Below are positions 55,627 through 64,000 of a DNA stretch of 64,000 nt, in pieces. The position numbers were made by a program, and so were the translations under genes. Under the pieces are notes generated by a model. The model was not told where the DNA came from and made no database searches. It saw nothing but the letters and a program-made list of their open reading frames with translations. The DNA lies in the NCBI RefSeq assembly GCF_001660705.2, contig NZ_LYBV02000026.1:62001-126000 (forward strand), written 5' to 3'. How positions within the stretch are numbered: position 1 is the first letter of the stretch; each line of letters starts with the position of its first letter. The stretch is from Saccharicrinis aurantiacus. GTDB taxonomy: Bacteria > Bacteroidota > Bacteroidia > Bacteroidales > Marinilabiliaceae.

Positions 55627-57822
55627 ATGAGACACGTTATATTAGGCTTAGCTTTATTATTGAGCACTATTGTTGTTGCCCAACAACAAACGGTGAGCCT
55701 AGAAGATATTCAGAAAAATGGGACATTCCGCGCTAAATCAGTTCATGGCTTAAAATCTATGGATGATGGAGCTTACTACACAACATTAGCAGAAGGAAAG
55801 ACCCAAGTTATAAAATATTCCTATTCAACAGGTAAGGCCGTAAAAACCCTTATTGATTTATCTAAAATTGATAATTGCCCTATTGATCATATTGAAGGTT
55901 ACGATATAAATAGTACACAAACTAAGGTGTTGATGTATGTAAATAAAAAAGCTATTTATCGTCACTCATATACGGCAAACTACTACGTTTATGATATTCC
56001 ATCAAAGGAGATCACTCCTTTATCTAACGAGGGTGTACAACAAGTAGCTACCTTTTCACCAAATGGAGAGATGGTTGCATTTGTTAAAGAAAACGACCTT
56101 TATATTGCAAAATTAAAATTTGGTACAGAGGTTAGAATTACCAAGGATGGAGAATACAACAAAATTATTAATGGTATTCCTGATTGGGTTTACGAGGAAG
56201 AATTTGCCTACAATAAAGCACTCGAATGGTCTCCTGAAAGTACAGAATTGGCTTACGTTCGATTTGATGAGAGTGATGTGAAAGAATTTACATTTCCCTT
56301 ATACAAAGGTACGCATCCAACTAATGAAGATTATTCTTTATACCCAGGTGAATATTCGTTTAAATATCCTAAAGCCGGAGAAACAAATGCTAAAGTTGAT
56401 GTGAAGGTGTTTCATATTAAAAATAGAACCACAAAAACCATGAAGCTTGAGAATACTGATACAGATTATTATATCCCACGTATCAGATGGACAAAGCAAG
56501 ATGGTAAGTTGGGGATCTTAAAAATGAACCGTCTGCAAAATCAATTTGATCTTATTATTGCCAATAGTGCATCGGGTGTTTGTAAAACCATTTTTACCGA
56601 TAGAAACAAGTACTATGTTGCAGAGGAGGTTTTAGATAATCTTACATTTTTAGATGATGCCAAACATTTTGTTTATGTGGGAGAGTTTGATGGATATAAC
56701 CATATTCACCTATACTCAATGGCTGGGCTAAAAATTAAGCAAATCACCAAAGGAGAATGGGATGTTACAAAGTTTTATGGTTACGATACTAAAAAGAAAC
56801 TTTTTTACTATCAGGCAGCTAAAGAGAATGCAACCAAGCGCGAAATTTATGCCACAAGTATTGATGCAAAAAAAACGTATAAATTGTCTGCTAAAAGCGG
56901 TACGAATAACGCCGTGTTTAGTAATGATTTTAAATTTTTCACCAATTACTACTCAAGCACTACGGTACCAACTTTAGTTACATTACATAGTCAGAATGGT
57001 AAATTATTACGAACTCTTGAGGACAATAACACATTAAAGAGTGCGGTAAGTAAATATAAAATAGCATCAAAAGAATTCTTTACTTTTAAAACATCTGAGG
57101 GAATTGAACTTAATGGGTGGGTGGTTAAACCTTTAGGTTTTGATGCCAATAAAAAGTACCCTGTTTTAATGACTCAATATAGCGGTCCTAATTCGCAACA
57201 AGTTCTTGATCGTTGGGGCTACGGATGGGAGCAAACATTAGCTGCCGAAGGATATGTGGTGGCTTGTATTGATCCTAGAGGTACTGGTGCACGCGGAGAA
57301 GAGTTCAGGAAGTGTACCTATATGAATTTAGGAAAATATGAGTCTGACGATCAAATAGAGGCTGCTAAGTATTTGGGTTCATTAAATTATATTGATGAAA
57401 CAAAAATAGGTATATGGGGTTGGAGCTACGGTGGTTTTATGAGCTGTAGTTGCTTAAGTAAAGGCAATGGCATATTCAAATTAGGTATTGCAGTTGCGCC
57501 AGTTACCAATTGGAGGTATTATGATAGTGTTTACACAGAGCGTTTTATGCGTCGTCCTCAAGAAAATGCCAAAGGCTACGATGCCAATTCACCTATTAGC
57601 ATGGTGGATGATTTACAGGGACGATTATTTTTAATACATGGTACAGCTGATGATAATGTTCACTACCAAAATACTTTGGAGTATGTAGAGCAATTGGTGC
57701 AAGCCAATAAGCAATTCGATATGTTTATTTATCCCAATAGAAACCATAGTATTTATGGCGGTAATACCCGAATGCATTTATATAACATGATGTTTGATTA
57801 TTTAGAAACTAATTTGAAATAG
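55627..57822 (+). CDS. Dipeptidyl peptidase IV (S9B family)
   Basis: 731 residues, signal peptide to about residue 19 (TIVVAQQ). Beta-propeller domain with the Glu motif DWVYEEEFAY (substrate N-terminus anchor), then an alpha/beta-hydrolase domain. Catalytic Ser600 (GWSYGGFMS), Asp675 (HGTADDNVHYQN) and His707 (NRNHSIYGG) are all present. Family role: removes N-terminal X-Pro/X-Ala dipeptides in the periplasm during peptide use. Own promoter and terminator, so monocistronic. Confidence 0.94.
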   Translation: MRHVILGLALLLSTIVVAQQQTVSLEDIQKNGTFRAKSVHGLKSMDDGAYYTTLAEGKTQVIKYSYSTGKAVKTLIDLSKIDNCPIDHIEGYDINSTQTKVLMYVNKKAIYRHSYTANYYVYDIPSKEITPLSNEGVQQVATFSPNGEMVAFVKENDLYIAKLKFGTEVRITKDGEYNKIINGIPDWVYEEEFAYNKALEWSPESTELAYVRFDESDVKEFTFPLYKGTHPTNEDYSLYPGEYSFKYPKAGETNAKVDVKVFHIKNRTTKTMKLENTDTDYYIPRIRWTKQDGKLGILKMNRLQNQFDLIIANSASGVCKTIFTDRNKYYVAEEVLDNLTFLDDAKHFVYVGEFDGYNHIHLYSMAGLKIKQITKGEWDVTKFYGYDTKKKLFYYQAAKENATKREIYATSIDAKKTYKLSAKSGTNNAVFSNDFKFFTNYYSSTTVPTLVTLHSQNGKLLRTLEDNNTLKSAVSKYKIASKEFFTFKTSEGIELNGWVVKPLGFDANKKYPVLMTQYSGPNSQQVLDRWGYGWEQTLAAEGYVVACIDPRGTGARGEEFRKCTYMNLGKYESDDQIEAAKYLGSLNYIDETKIGIWGWSYGGFMSCSCLSKGNGIFKLGIAVAPVTNWRYYDSVYTERFMRRPQENAKGYDANSPISMVDDLQGRLFLIHGTADDNVHYQNTLEYVEQLVQANKQFDMFIYPNRNHSIYGGNTRMHLYNMMFDYLETNLK

Positions 57823-57843
57823 CATATCAAATACAATCTTATT

Positions 57844-57880
57844 AGGCTCCTTTAATCCTTAGTATTAGAGGAGCTTTTTT
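57844..57880 (+). terminator. Terminator of the dipeptidyl peptidase gene
   Basis: Stem GGCTCCTTTAAT (57845-57856) / ATTAGAGGAGCT (57864-57875) with two G-T pairs, loop CCTTAGT, T-run to 57880. Confidence 0.85.
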
Positions 57881-57980
57881 ATGCTCTTCACTTAAAATTT
57901 GTATCTATTTACAGCTAATGTTTTTTAACTATCATTAACCATCATACTGCTTTGGTATGCATGTTGTTGGCATAGAATTT

Positions 57981-58006
57981 GGCTTTGTTAGTACACTAAT
58001 AAAGCC
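57981..58006 (+). promoter_or_regulatory. 26-bp near-palindrome abutting the start codon at 58007
   Basis: GGCTTTGTTAGT then AC? the arms are GGCTTTGTTAGT (57981-57992) and ACTAATAAAGCC (57995-58006), separated by AC. They pair at 11 of 12 positions, and the odd pair is G-T, stable in RNA. The right arm touches the ATG. As DNA it could be an operator; as RNA a hairpin that hides the start. Confidence 0.6.
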
Positions 58007-58405
58007 ATGAAAATGATACAGTATTCTTTCAATAATGACAATGAGCTATTAAGTATTGAATTTACAGATACCGTTAATTTTATTGATATAAATGGTATCT
58101 GGGATAAACTTGAATTAATAATTAATCCTGAAGTAAAACATCTAAAAGCTCTGATTAAGATGAACTGCTGTGAATCAGACTTAAATCCGGCTCACCTTCA
58201 AAGTATTATTGATACCCAACGTATGAAACATAGACAAGGTGTATTTTATAGCGTTGCCATTGTTTGTACAAAACCGGTTAATACAGCCATGGCCATGGTA
58301 TATCAGAATATCAGTAATTTATGCAACTTGGATGTTAGAGTCTTTTCAAGTGTTTCCAATGCCGAAAAGCATCTGTTAAACAAAGAGCACATGCTTGCTC
58401 GTTAA
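58007..58405 (+). CDS. Small soluble protein, possibly STAS/SpoIIAA-like
   Basis: 132 residues, no signal peptide or membrane segment. I do not recognise it with certainty. Alternating strand/helix pattern: IEFTDTVNFIDINGIWDKLE, LKALIKMNC, VFYSVAIVCTKPVNTAMAMV, and VRVFSSVSNAEKHLL at the end, the last like the close of SpoIIAA/STAS-like domains. Two adjacent cysteines (NCCE). The ATG at 58007 touches an inverted repeat; ATG at 58013 is an alternative. Short and stand-alone, between two unrelated transcription units. Confidence 0.65.
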   Translation: MKMIQYSFNNDNELLSIEFTDTVNFIDINGIWDKLELIINPEVKHLKALIKMNCCESDLNPAHLQSIIDTQRMKHRQGVFYSVAIVCTKPVNTAMAMVYQNISNLCNLDVRVFSSVSNAEKHLLNKEHMLAR

Positions 58406-58474
58406 CATCAATACCCATATTCGATGCATTAGTTATGCAATCTGTTTATCATTCTGATTAAGTCAAAACTCTAT

Positions 58475-58505
58475 TTGTCTTCTAAAGAAGGATTGAGTAC
58501 TTTTG
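58475..58505 (+). promoter_or_regulatory. Candidate promoter for the TonB-like gene at 58521
   Basis: TTG (58475-58477; the match extends to TTTG from 58474), 20-nt spacer, TACTTTTG (58498-58505), a consensus TAnnTTTG box. The start codon at 58521 lies only 15 bp beyond. Confidence 0.5.
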
Positions 58506-58520
58506 ATTTAAAATCGAATT

Positions 58521-59153
58521 TTGAGGCTTCTATACACATTTCTATTTCTTATAAGTTTACTTCAGACTAATAAAGTCTTTGCCCAAGAAACCACACTTGT
58601 AAAACATGTGGATGGTAATTACTACGAAGAATATCTTAGTTTGAAAAATGATACAAGCATAAAGGATGGTAGTTATCTTAGGTTCTATAAAGGCAAGGTA
58701 ATTGAGAAGGGGCAGTTCTCAAATAATACTAAAATAGGTAAGTGGCTTTATTTTTCATTAGATGCGATATTTGAGTATGAGTATAACTACGATACACAAA
58801 GAATCAGTAAAATATCAGGAAAAGATAAAGTTGAAGACTATGTTCAAACTCCAGTATACTTTAAGGGTAGCCCTATAATTCCTTATCTTTTTCTGATTAA
58901 AAATATTCGCTACCCAATTGAAGCAAAAAAGCATAACATAAAAGGCCGTGTGTCTTTGGCAATTCAGATTAATAACCTTGGCGAGATTGTTAGTTTTTAT
59001 GTTAGAGAAAAGTTGCATCCCCTCTTAGATAAGGCAGTTGTTGATGTTGCCAAAACATTTCCGAACAATTGGCAATGGATTCCGGCGCAATACAATGGGC
59101 ATAATATCGATGGAGAATACATCATTAATATCGAATTTGAACTAGTAGAATAA
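58521..59153 (+). CDS. Exported protein with MORN-like and TonB C-terminal domains
   Basis: 210 residues, TTG start; an in-frame TAA at 58509 and the lack of ATG upstream of the signal sequence force this start. Signal peptide MRLLYTFLFLISLLQTNKVF, cleaved near FAQ. Residues about 40-90 contain MORN-like pieces (DGSYLRFYKGKVIEKGQF; KIGKWLYF). The C-terminal 90 residues look like a TonB C-terminal domain (YPIEAKKHNIKGRVSLAIQI, then DKAVVDVAKTFPNNWQWIPA). It has no N-terminal anchor helix beyond the signal, so a role as classic energy transducer is doubtful. Confidence 0.78.
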   Translation: MRLLYTFLFLISLLQTNKVFAQETTLVKHVDGNYYEEYLSLKNDTSIKDGSYLRFYKGKVIEKGQFSNNTKIGKWLYFSLDAIFEYEYNYDTQRISKISGKDKVEDYVQTPVYFKGSPIIPYLFLIKNIRYPIEAKKHNIKGRVSLAIQINNLGEIVSFYVREKLHPLLDKAVVDVAKTFPNNWQWIPAQYNGHNIDGEYIINIEFELVE

Positions 59154-59236
59154 GGTATACGATTAATTTCGCTGCATTGCACTTTTCTAGTATTGAAATC
59201 TATCGCTCCTATCCGCAATAATTAAACACTTTCTTT

Positions 59237-59244
59237 TATCTTTG
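59237..59244 (+). promoter_or_regulatory. Candidate -7 box of argS
   Basis: TATCTTTG fits TAnnTTTG, 36 bp before the argS ATG; no clear -33 TTTG was found. Confidence 0.45.
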
Positions 59245-59279
59245 CACTTTCAAATTTTGAATTTTAGCATACGCAAGTA

Positions 59280-61199
59280 ATGAGCATAGAAAATCAATTA
59301 AGAAGCAGGTTAATAACTGCCGTTAAAGAATTATACAATCAGGATATAAACGAGAAACAAGCACAAGTACAAATTACTCGCAAGGATTTGAAAGGTGATT
59401 TTACTATTGTTGTTTTTCCACTTCTAAAGATTTCAAAAAAGTCGCCTGAAGATACCGGTATTGAAATTGGCGAGTATATTAAAGCCAACGAAGAATCTGT
59501 AGCAGCCTATAATATTGTAAAAGGCTTCTTAAATATTGAACTTGCTGCTGACTATTGGTTAAATCTAATCAACGAAATAGCTCTTAAAGATCAATTTGGT
59601 TATGTTGAGGCTAAGGAGGATTCACCATTAATGATGATTGAATATTCTTCTCCAAATACCAATAAACCATTGCACCTTGGGCATATCAGAAACAATTTAT
59701 TGGGATACTCTCTATCAAGAATTGCTACTGCAAACGGCAATAAGGTTGTAAAAACCAATATTGTTAATGATAGAGGTATACATATTTGTAAATCGATGCT
59801 TGCCTGGAAAAAGTGGGGTGAAGGAATTACTCCAGAGTCATCAGGTAAAAAAGGAGATCATTTAGTAGGTGACTTCTATGTGAAATTCGATAAGGAATAT
59901 AAAATTGAAATAGCTCAAATCATTGCTGATAAGTTAAGTGATTATTCAGCTATTAAGGATACTGAAGATTTTGGTGCTCTGCACAAGTCATTAAAAGCTA
60001 AAAAGAAAAGCAAAGAGGGCCTTAATGAAGTTGAAGCTGCTCAACTTGAAGCTTGTGATGAATTGGCTAAATATGCAGAGAACAATGCTCCACTAATTCT
60101 CGAAGCACGTGAAATGCTAAGAAAGTGGGAAGCTAAGGATGAAGAAGTATATGCTGATTGGAAAATGATGAACGAATGGGTTTATGCAGGTTTCGATGTT
60201 AGTTATAAAAAATTAGGTGTAGACTTTGATAAAATATATTACGAATCTGATACCTATACTGTAGGTAGAGATATGGTATTGGGAGGTCTTGAAAAAGGTA
60301 CTTTCAATAAGCGTGAAGATGGCAGTGTTTGGGTTGACTTATCTGATAAAGGTTTAGATGAGAAGCTTTTGCTAAGAAAAGATGGAACTTCTGTTTATAT
60401 GACCCAAGATATTGGTACAGCAAAGCTTCGTTTCGACGACTATGATATCGATAAAATGGTATATGTTGTAGGTAATGAGCAAGATTACCACTTCAAGGTT
60501 CTATCGTTAGTTTTAGATAAATTAGGTTTCAATTGGGGGAAGGATTTACAGCACTTCTCATACGGAATGGTTGAATTACCTCAAGGTAAAATGAAATCGA
60601 GAGAAGGAACAGTTGTTGATGCTGATGATTTGGTTGATGCAATGGTAAATACTGCTCGCGATATGTCTAAAGAATTAGGTAAGCTTGATGGTTATACTGA
60701 TGAGGAAGCTGAGAAAGTATATAAAATGATTGCTTTGGGTGCTTTAAAATACTTTATTCTTAAAGTTGACCCTCGTAAGAATATGACTTTTAATCCAGAG
60801 GAGTCTATTGACTTTAATGGAAATACTGGTCCGTTCATACAATATACACATGCGCGTATTCAGTCTATTTTCAGAAAAGCTGCCGACCAAGGGGTTACTG
60901 TTGATGAGCAGCTAAATACTAGTGTAGCTATAGATGAAAAAGAAAACAACTTAATCAAGATGATTTCTAATTTCCCTAACATTGTTGCCGAAGCTGGAAA
61001 GACATATTCACCTGCAGTTATTGCTAATTACGCATATGACCTAGCTAAAGAATACAATCAGTTTTATCACGATCATTATATTTTAACTGAAGAGGATAAA
61101 GACATTATGCAAATGCGTTTTGTTCTATCTAAATCGGTAGGGAAAACCATAAAGAATGCCATGTTCTTATTAGGAGTTGATGTCCCTGAAAAAATGTAA
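59280..61199 (+). CDS. argS: Arginyl-tRNA synthetase
   Basis: 639 residues, class I. N-terminal Add1-type domain (about 1-110), HIGH motif as HLGH (132-135, in SSPNTNKPLHLGHIRNN), KMSKS-like KMKSREG (from 438), and a C-terminal all-helical anticodon-binding domain with FIQYTHARIQSI and NQFYHDHYIL. Somewhat longer than E. coli ArgS because of an insert (KKKSKEGLNEVEAAQLEACD region) common in Bacteroidota. Single gene with its own terminator. Confidence 0.97.
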   Translation: MSIENQLRSRLITAVKELYNQDINEKQAQVQITRKDLKGDFTIVVFPLLKISKKSPEDTGIEIGEYIKANEESVAAYNIVKGFLNIELAADYWLNLINEIALKDQFGYVEAKEDSPLMMIEYSSPNTNKPLHLGHIRNNLLGYSLSRIATANGNKVVKTNIVNDRGIHICKSMLAWKKWGEGITPESSGKKGDHLVGDFYVKFDKEYKIEIAQIIADKLSDYSAIKDTEDFGALHKSLKAKKKSKEGLNEVEAAQLEACDELAKYAENNAPLILEAREMLRKWEAKDEEVYADWKMMNEWVYAGFDVSYKKLGVDFDKIYYESDTYTVGRDMVLGGLEKGTFNKREDGSVWVDLSDKGLDEKLLLRKDGTSVYMTQDIGTAKLRFDDYDIDKMVYVVGNEQDYHFKVLSLVLDKLGFNWGKDLQHFSYGMVELPQGKMKSREGTVVDADDLVDAMVNTARDMSKELGKLDGYTDEEAEKVYKMIALGALKYFILKVDPRKNMTFNPEESIDFNGNTGPFIQYTHARIQSIFRKAADQGVTVDEQLNTSVAIDEKENNLIKMISNFPNIVAEAGKTYSPAVIANYAYDLAKEYNQFYHDHYILTEEDKDIMQMRFVLSKSVGKTIKNAMFLLGVDVPEKM

Positions 61200-61221
61200 T
61201 TGAAATTTATTACAAGATATC

Positions 61222-61263
61222 ATACCAAGATTTTAGCTTTAAGTAGTTAGTCTTGGTATTTTT
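61222..61263 (+). terminator. Terminator of argS
   Basis: Perfect 9-bp stem ATACCAAGA (61222-61230) / TCTTGGTAT (61251-61259), 20-nt loop, T-run 61259-61263. Confidence 0.75.
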
Positions 61264-61285
61264 ATATAGATAAAAACTACCAATC

Positions 61286-61969
61286 ATGAAGATTCACTGG
61301 ATACAACATGTAGCGTTTGAGGGACTAGGAAACATTGAAGAGTGGGTAGAAAACAATGGGTACGAGCTAACTTGCACCCGCCAGTTTAAAGGAGATATAT
61401 TACCCGACTTGAATGCCTTTGACCTGTTAATTGTTATGGGCGGACCAATGGGAGTGTATGATTTTGAAGAGTACCCATGGATTAAACATGAAGCAGAATT
61501 TATAAGAGCTTGTATTCAGTTAGGTAAGCCTATTCTTGGTATTTGTTTAGGTTCTCAGTTTATAGCCTCAGCATTGGGTGCTAAAGTATACCCCGGTCCT
61601 TGTAAAGAAATTGGTTGGTACCCATTAAGTATTACAGCGGATTCTGTTCTAGGTAAACAGGGTGATAATGTTAAAGTATTTCATTGGCATGGAGATACTT
61701 TTGATTTACCTATAGATGCACAGTTGTTAGCATCAACTGACGAGGTGGTTAATCAAGCCTACAAAATCAATAACAATGTTATTGGACTTCAGTTTCATTT
61801 AGAGCAGACAACAGATACCATTGATACCATGTTGCTAAATTGTAGTGAAGAAATAGCGCAAGGCGGAGATAAAGTTCAAACAGATGCTGAAATCAGAACA
61901 CAGCTTAACTACTTTGAAAGTAATAAAAGGCTAATGTTCTCTATATTAGATTTCTTGATAAAAACCTAA
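61286..61969 (+). CDS. Class I glutamine amidotransferase-like protein
   Basis: 227 residues, single GATase1 domain. Nucleophile Cys87 (GICLGSQFIA), catalytic His171 and Glu173 (GLQFHLEQT), oxyanion-side MGGPMGVYD (51-59) and FHWHGDTF. It resembles the YfeJ/GuaA-like stand-alone amidotransferases, whose acceptor is usually unknown. No synthetase partner gene is adjacent. Confidence 0.88.
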   Translation: MKIHWIQHVAFEGLGNIEEWVENNGYELTCTRQFKGDILPDLNAFDLLIVMGGPMGVYDFEEYPWIKHEAEFIRACIQLGKPILGICLGSQFIASALGAKVYPGPCKEIGWYPLSITADSVLGKQGDNVKVFHWHGDTFDLPIDAQLLASTDEVVNQAYKINNNVIGLQFHLEQTTDTIDTMLLNCSEEIAQGGDKVQTDAEIRTQLNYFESNKRLMFSILDFLIKT

Positions 61970-62088
61970 TGGTTTCAAGGTTCAATTATGGTTGAAGGAG
62001 TTTGTATGCTAACACTTACAGAATACCTCTTAGGTTGTTTATGTTAATTTAATATATGTATATTAGTGTCATCGAAAAATTAAACCAC

Positions 62089-62676
62089 ATGAACAAACTT
62101 CTACTATTATTACTCACATGCTTTTTATTAGAAGGCAATGCTCAAACAAAAGGAGATTTTAACACACTCCTTAAAGATCATAATATTCAGTTTAAAGCTC
62201 CAACGGGTTTCAAGTCAACGCCTGTTATCGAAAATCCAGATTTAACTTATAACTATGCCTTGCTTAGTGTTAAGGATAGCATTGAGGTGCGTTATACAAT
62301 ATTCCCTTTAGCTAGTTTAATGTCGGATTACGAAACTAATTTGGCTGATCCTAATGTAACAGTAGTAAACCCAAATAAATACTATGAGTCAATGTATATG
62401 GCAAATATTCTTAGTATTTCTCAGTTGGGTGCAGGTAATATGCCAACTCAAAACAGCCTGCATAGCGAGGTTGCTAGAATTGAGTTTAATGCCGACTTTG
62501 CTGCAACTTCCTTATTCGATTGTAATTCAGAATACGCAAAAGACTACGATCACTGTTTGTTTATTTTAGTGCACAAAGAGAATGTTGCAGATATTTATAT
62601 CTCCATTTTAAGTGACGATCAAGGTAAAATTGAAGAGAAATTACTAGAGGTATTTAAAAGTATCAACTTCAAATAA
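62089..62676 (+). CDS. Exported protein of unknown function
   Basis: About 195 residues with ATG at 62089 (MNKLLLLLLTCFLLEGNAQ, a clear signal peptide); the in-frame ATG at 62056 would add residues before it and is less likely. The mature part has IQFKAPTGFKSTPVIENPDL, YNYALLSVKDSIEVRYTIFP and EVARIEFNADFAATSLFDCN, a pattern of alternating strands. It is not a family I can name. Convergent with the transglycosylase gene. Confidence 0.7.
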   Translation: MNKLLLLLLTCFLLEGNAQTKGDFNTLLKDHNIQFKAPTGFKSTPVIENPDLTYNYALLSVKDSIEVRYTIFPLASLMSDYETNLADPNVTVVNPNKYYESMYMANILSISQLGAGNMPTQNSLHSEVARIEFNADFAATSLFDCNSEYAKDYDHCLFILVHKENVADIYISILSDDQGKIEEKLLEVFKSINFK

Positions 62677-62680
62677 ATTG

Positions 62681-62720
62681 TAATTCTAATATCAATAACT
62701 TTCTGTTGATATTGGAATTA
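62681..62720. terminator. Hairpin between convergent genes (likely bidirectional terminator)
   Basis: 15-bp stem TAATTCTAATATCAA / TTGATATTGGAATTA with one T-G pair and 10-nt loop. No long T-run follows, so termination is inferred from location. Confidence 0.55.
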
Positions 62721-62734
62721 TAATCAAATGAGAA

Positions 62735-63670
62735 TTACCTTTTAGGAAGGGCAATTGAGTATTCCTTTTTTCTAGTATTGGTTAATGCATTGGCACGTAA
62801 CCATGGATTTAAGTCTTTAAACTCTTTGTAAGAACTATTGTGTTGTTTGGCAAACTCGGCAATATTAACAATGGTACTATCAACTTTAATTATATTTGTA
62901 GGAATAGCGCCATACAAATGATCCTCATCAACATGGAAGCCGTAAAAATCAGGATGCGTAAGTATTTCTTTAATGGCTAAAATACGATATACATATCTTC
63001 CGGTTTCTTCACCTAATAATAACTCGTAATAATTATCAATTAATTGCTTGTTTAGCTGCTTTTTTATTCCTGTTCTGCCGGCATTGTATGATGCAGCTAC
63101 TAAAGTCCAGTCTCCAAACTCAGCATGCATTTTATTAAAGTACTTGCAGGCAGCCACTGTTGCCTTTTCTATATTGTAGCGTTCATCAACCTCGGTAGTA
63201 ACTTCAAGTCCATACTCGCGACCTGTAGTTTTCATAAATTGCCAAATTCCGGCTGCTCCTGCAGGAGAAATTGCTCGTGGCATTAAGCTACTTTCAATAA
63301 CAGCTAAGTATTTAAAGTCGTCAGGAATGTTATTTTCTTTTAGAATAGGTTCTATAATCGGAAAATATCTATTACATCGTTTCACAAACAATACTGTTTG
63401 CGATTGCCAATAGGTATTTACCAGTAATTCTCTATCAAAGTTTTCTTTAACCCAATGCTTCTCAAGGGGTACTTTTTCACCGGCAAAATTTAATTGGTTT
63501 GGTATTTCGAGTGAATGAATAGAGTAGGGGTTTACTTCCTCTAGAGGAATGGCTTCTTTACTTTCTGGTGGTGTTGAGTTAACAAACAATTGCGAAATAA
63601 TAAAAATGGCAATTATTGCTGAGCTAATGGTTAATATTCGGATTGATATATTGTGAAATGATTGCTTCAT
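62735..63670 (-). CDS. Membrane-anchored lytic transglycosylase (SLT family)
   Basis: 311 residues. One N-terminal membrane segment (about 10-30), then a lysozyme-like SLT domain: catalytic Glu126 in LAVIESSLMPRAISPAGAAG, then GIWQFM, YNIEKATVAACKYFNKMHAE, AASYNAGRTGIKKQL. The C-terminal piece (FAKQHNSSYKEFKDLNPWLR) looks like a worn LysM-type module. Family role: cleaves peptidoglycan glycan strands in the periplasm. A 10-bp inverted repeat lies 17 bp upstream of the start. Confidence 0.92.
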   Translation of the reverse strand: MKQSFHNISIRILTISSAIIAIFIISQLFVNSTPPESKEAIPLEEVNPYSIHSLEIPNQLNFAGEKVPLEKHWVKENFDRELLVNTYWQSQTVLFVKRCNRYFPIIEPILKENNIPDDFKYLAVIESSLMPRAISPAGAAGIWQFMKTTGREYGLEVTTEVDERYNIEKATVAACKYFNKMHAEFGDWTLVAASYNAGRTGIKKQLNKQLIDNYYELLLGEETGRYVYRILAIKEILTHPDFYGFHVDEDHLYGAIPTNIIKVDSTIVNIAEFAKQHNSSYKEFKDLNPWLRANALTNTRKKEYSIALPKR

Positions 63671-63686
63671 GATTCTTTTTTTAGTG

Positions 63687-63715
63687 TGATATTCATTATT
63701 ATTTTATGAATATCA
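63687..63715 (-). promoter_or_regulatory. 10-bp perfect inverted repeat upstream of the transglycosylase gene
   Basis: TGATATTCAT (63687-63696) and ATGAATATCA (63706-63715), 9-nt AT spacer. Placement 17-45 bp before the ATG suggests an operator or a 5'-UTR hairpin. The rest of the spacer 63716-63878 shows no gene. Confidence 0.5.
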
Positions 63716-63878
63716 GGTACTGAGATTTTAATTTTACGGTATAGTAAAGATGCAACTTTATTGTACCAATGTCCATACAATTAACATACCATCATACATA
63801 AATTGATGAATTATAATAGCTTTGATTTTAAGGAGTACTAGCTGTTGTTAAGTAATACTATTTGAAACGAGGTGTAAC

Positions 63879-63906
63879 AAAAAAAGAGGCTGATTTATCA
63901 GCCTCT
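63879..63906 (-). terminator. Terminator of the gene entering from the right edge
   Basis: Perfect 9-bp stem AGAGGCTGA (63885-63893) / TCAGCCTCT (63898-63906), loop TTTA, followed on the minus strand by seven T (63885-63879). Confidence 0.9.
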
Positions 63907-63930
63907 ATTCTTATATGTTTACACTTTAAA

Positions 63931-64000
63931 TTAAGCTTCGTTTTCTTGCTTAGGCTCTTCCTTTGGTAATTCAACATCAAGTTTATCATCCATTTTAGAG
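63931..64000 (-). CDS. C-terminal fragment of a minus-strand gene
   Basis: Stop TAA at 63931-63933. The visible 22 residues, SKMDDKLDVELPKEEP then KQENEA, are a charged, acidic and probably disordered tail. The product cannot be named from this. The terminator 24 bp downstream supports a real gene end. Confidence 0.6.
   Translation of the reverse strand, partial: SKMDDKLDVELPKEEPKQENEA

Overview
The window looks like a chromosomal segment of an AT-rich Bacteroidota, probably order Bacteroidales/Marinilabiliales. The evidence is a complete SusC/SusD pair with an ECF sigma/FecR regulator, DUF4369-TlpA and DUF4302 lipoproteins, a YfiR/TonB-receptor pair, and promoter boxes of the Bacteroidota type (TTTG, 19-20 nt, TAnnTTTG). 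Genus-level placement is a guess. No rRNA, tRNA, CRISPR array, insertion sequence or phage gene was seen.

Region 1 (1-12.3 kb): the N-terminal part of a ClC-type anion channel gene (minus strand), a TlpA-like lipoprotein, then an apparent cell-surface import operon: ECF sigma, FecR anti-sigma, SusC with an N-terminal STN signalling domain, SusD, a lipoprotein with an HExxH zinc-hydrolase motif, and a DUF4302 lipoprotein. The last four genes are tightly packed.

Region 2 (12.35-42.8 kb): a large surface-polysaccharide locus. Two minus-strand genes (FemAB/GNAT-like transferase, PaaK-like AMP ligase) face an almost gapless plus-strand run of 22 genes: ABC exporter (Wzm/Wzt-like), a pyruvyltransferase-domain protein, ten glycosyltransferases, two acyltransferases, a Wzy/WaaL-like protein, a second PaaK-like ligase, and a WbpV-WbpL-WbpM-like module that probably makes and attaches a 6-deoxy-HexNAc primer sugar. 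The run ends with Wza-like and Wzc-like export proteins. No Wzx flippase is present, so the locus mixes ABC-type export with Wza/Wzc components.

Region 3 (42.8-48.2 kb, minus strand): a TonB-dependent receptor with a YfiR (DUF4154) partner, MiaB, and a stand-alone ferredoxin-NADP-reductase-like flavoprotein.

Region 4 (48.4-64 kb): mostly housekeeping genes: polyphosphate kinase, threonine dehydrogenase, UvrA, a GNAT acetyltransferase, a dipeptidyl peptidase IV, two small proteins, ArgS, a class I glutamine amidotransferase, an exported protein of unknown function and a membrane-anchored lytic transglycosylase. The tdh-uvrA spacer carries a degenerate tandem array of about six 41-bp units, each headed by a small GC-rich palindrome; this is the most unusual non-coding structure in the window. 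A 26-bp near-palindrome abuts the start codon of the small gene at 58007.
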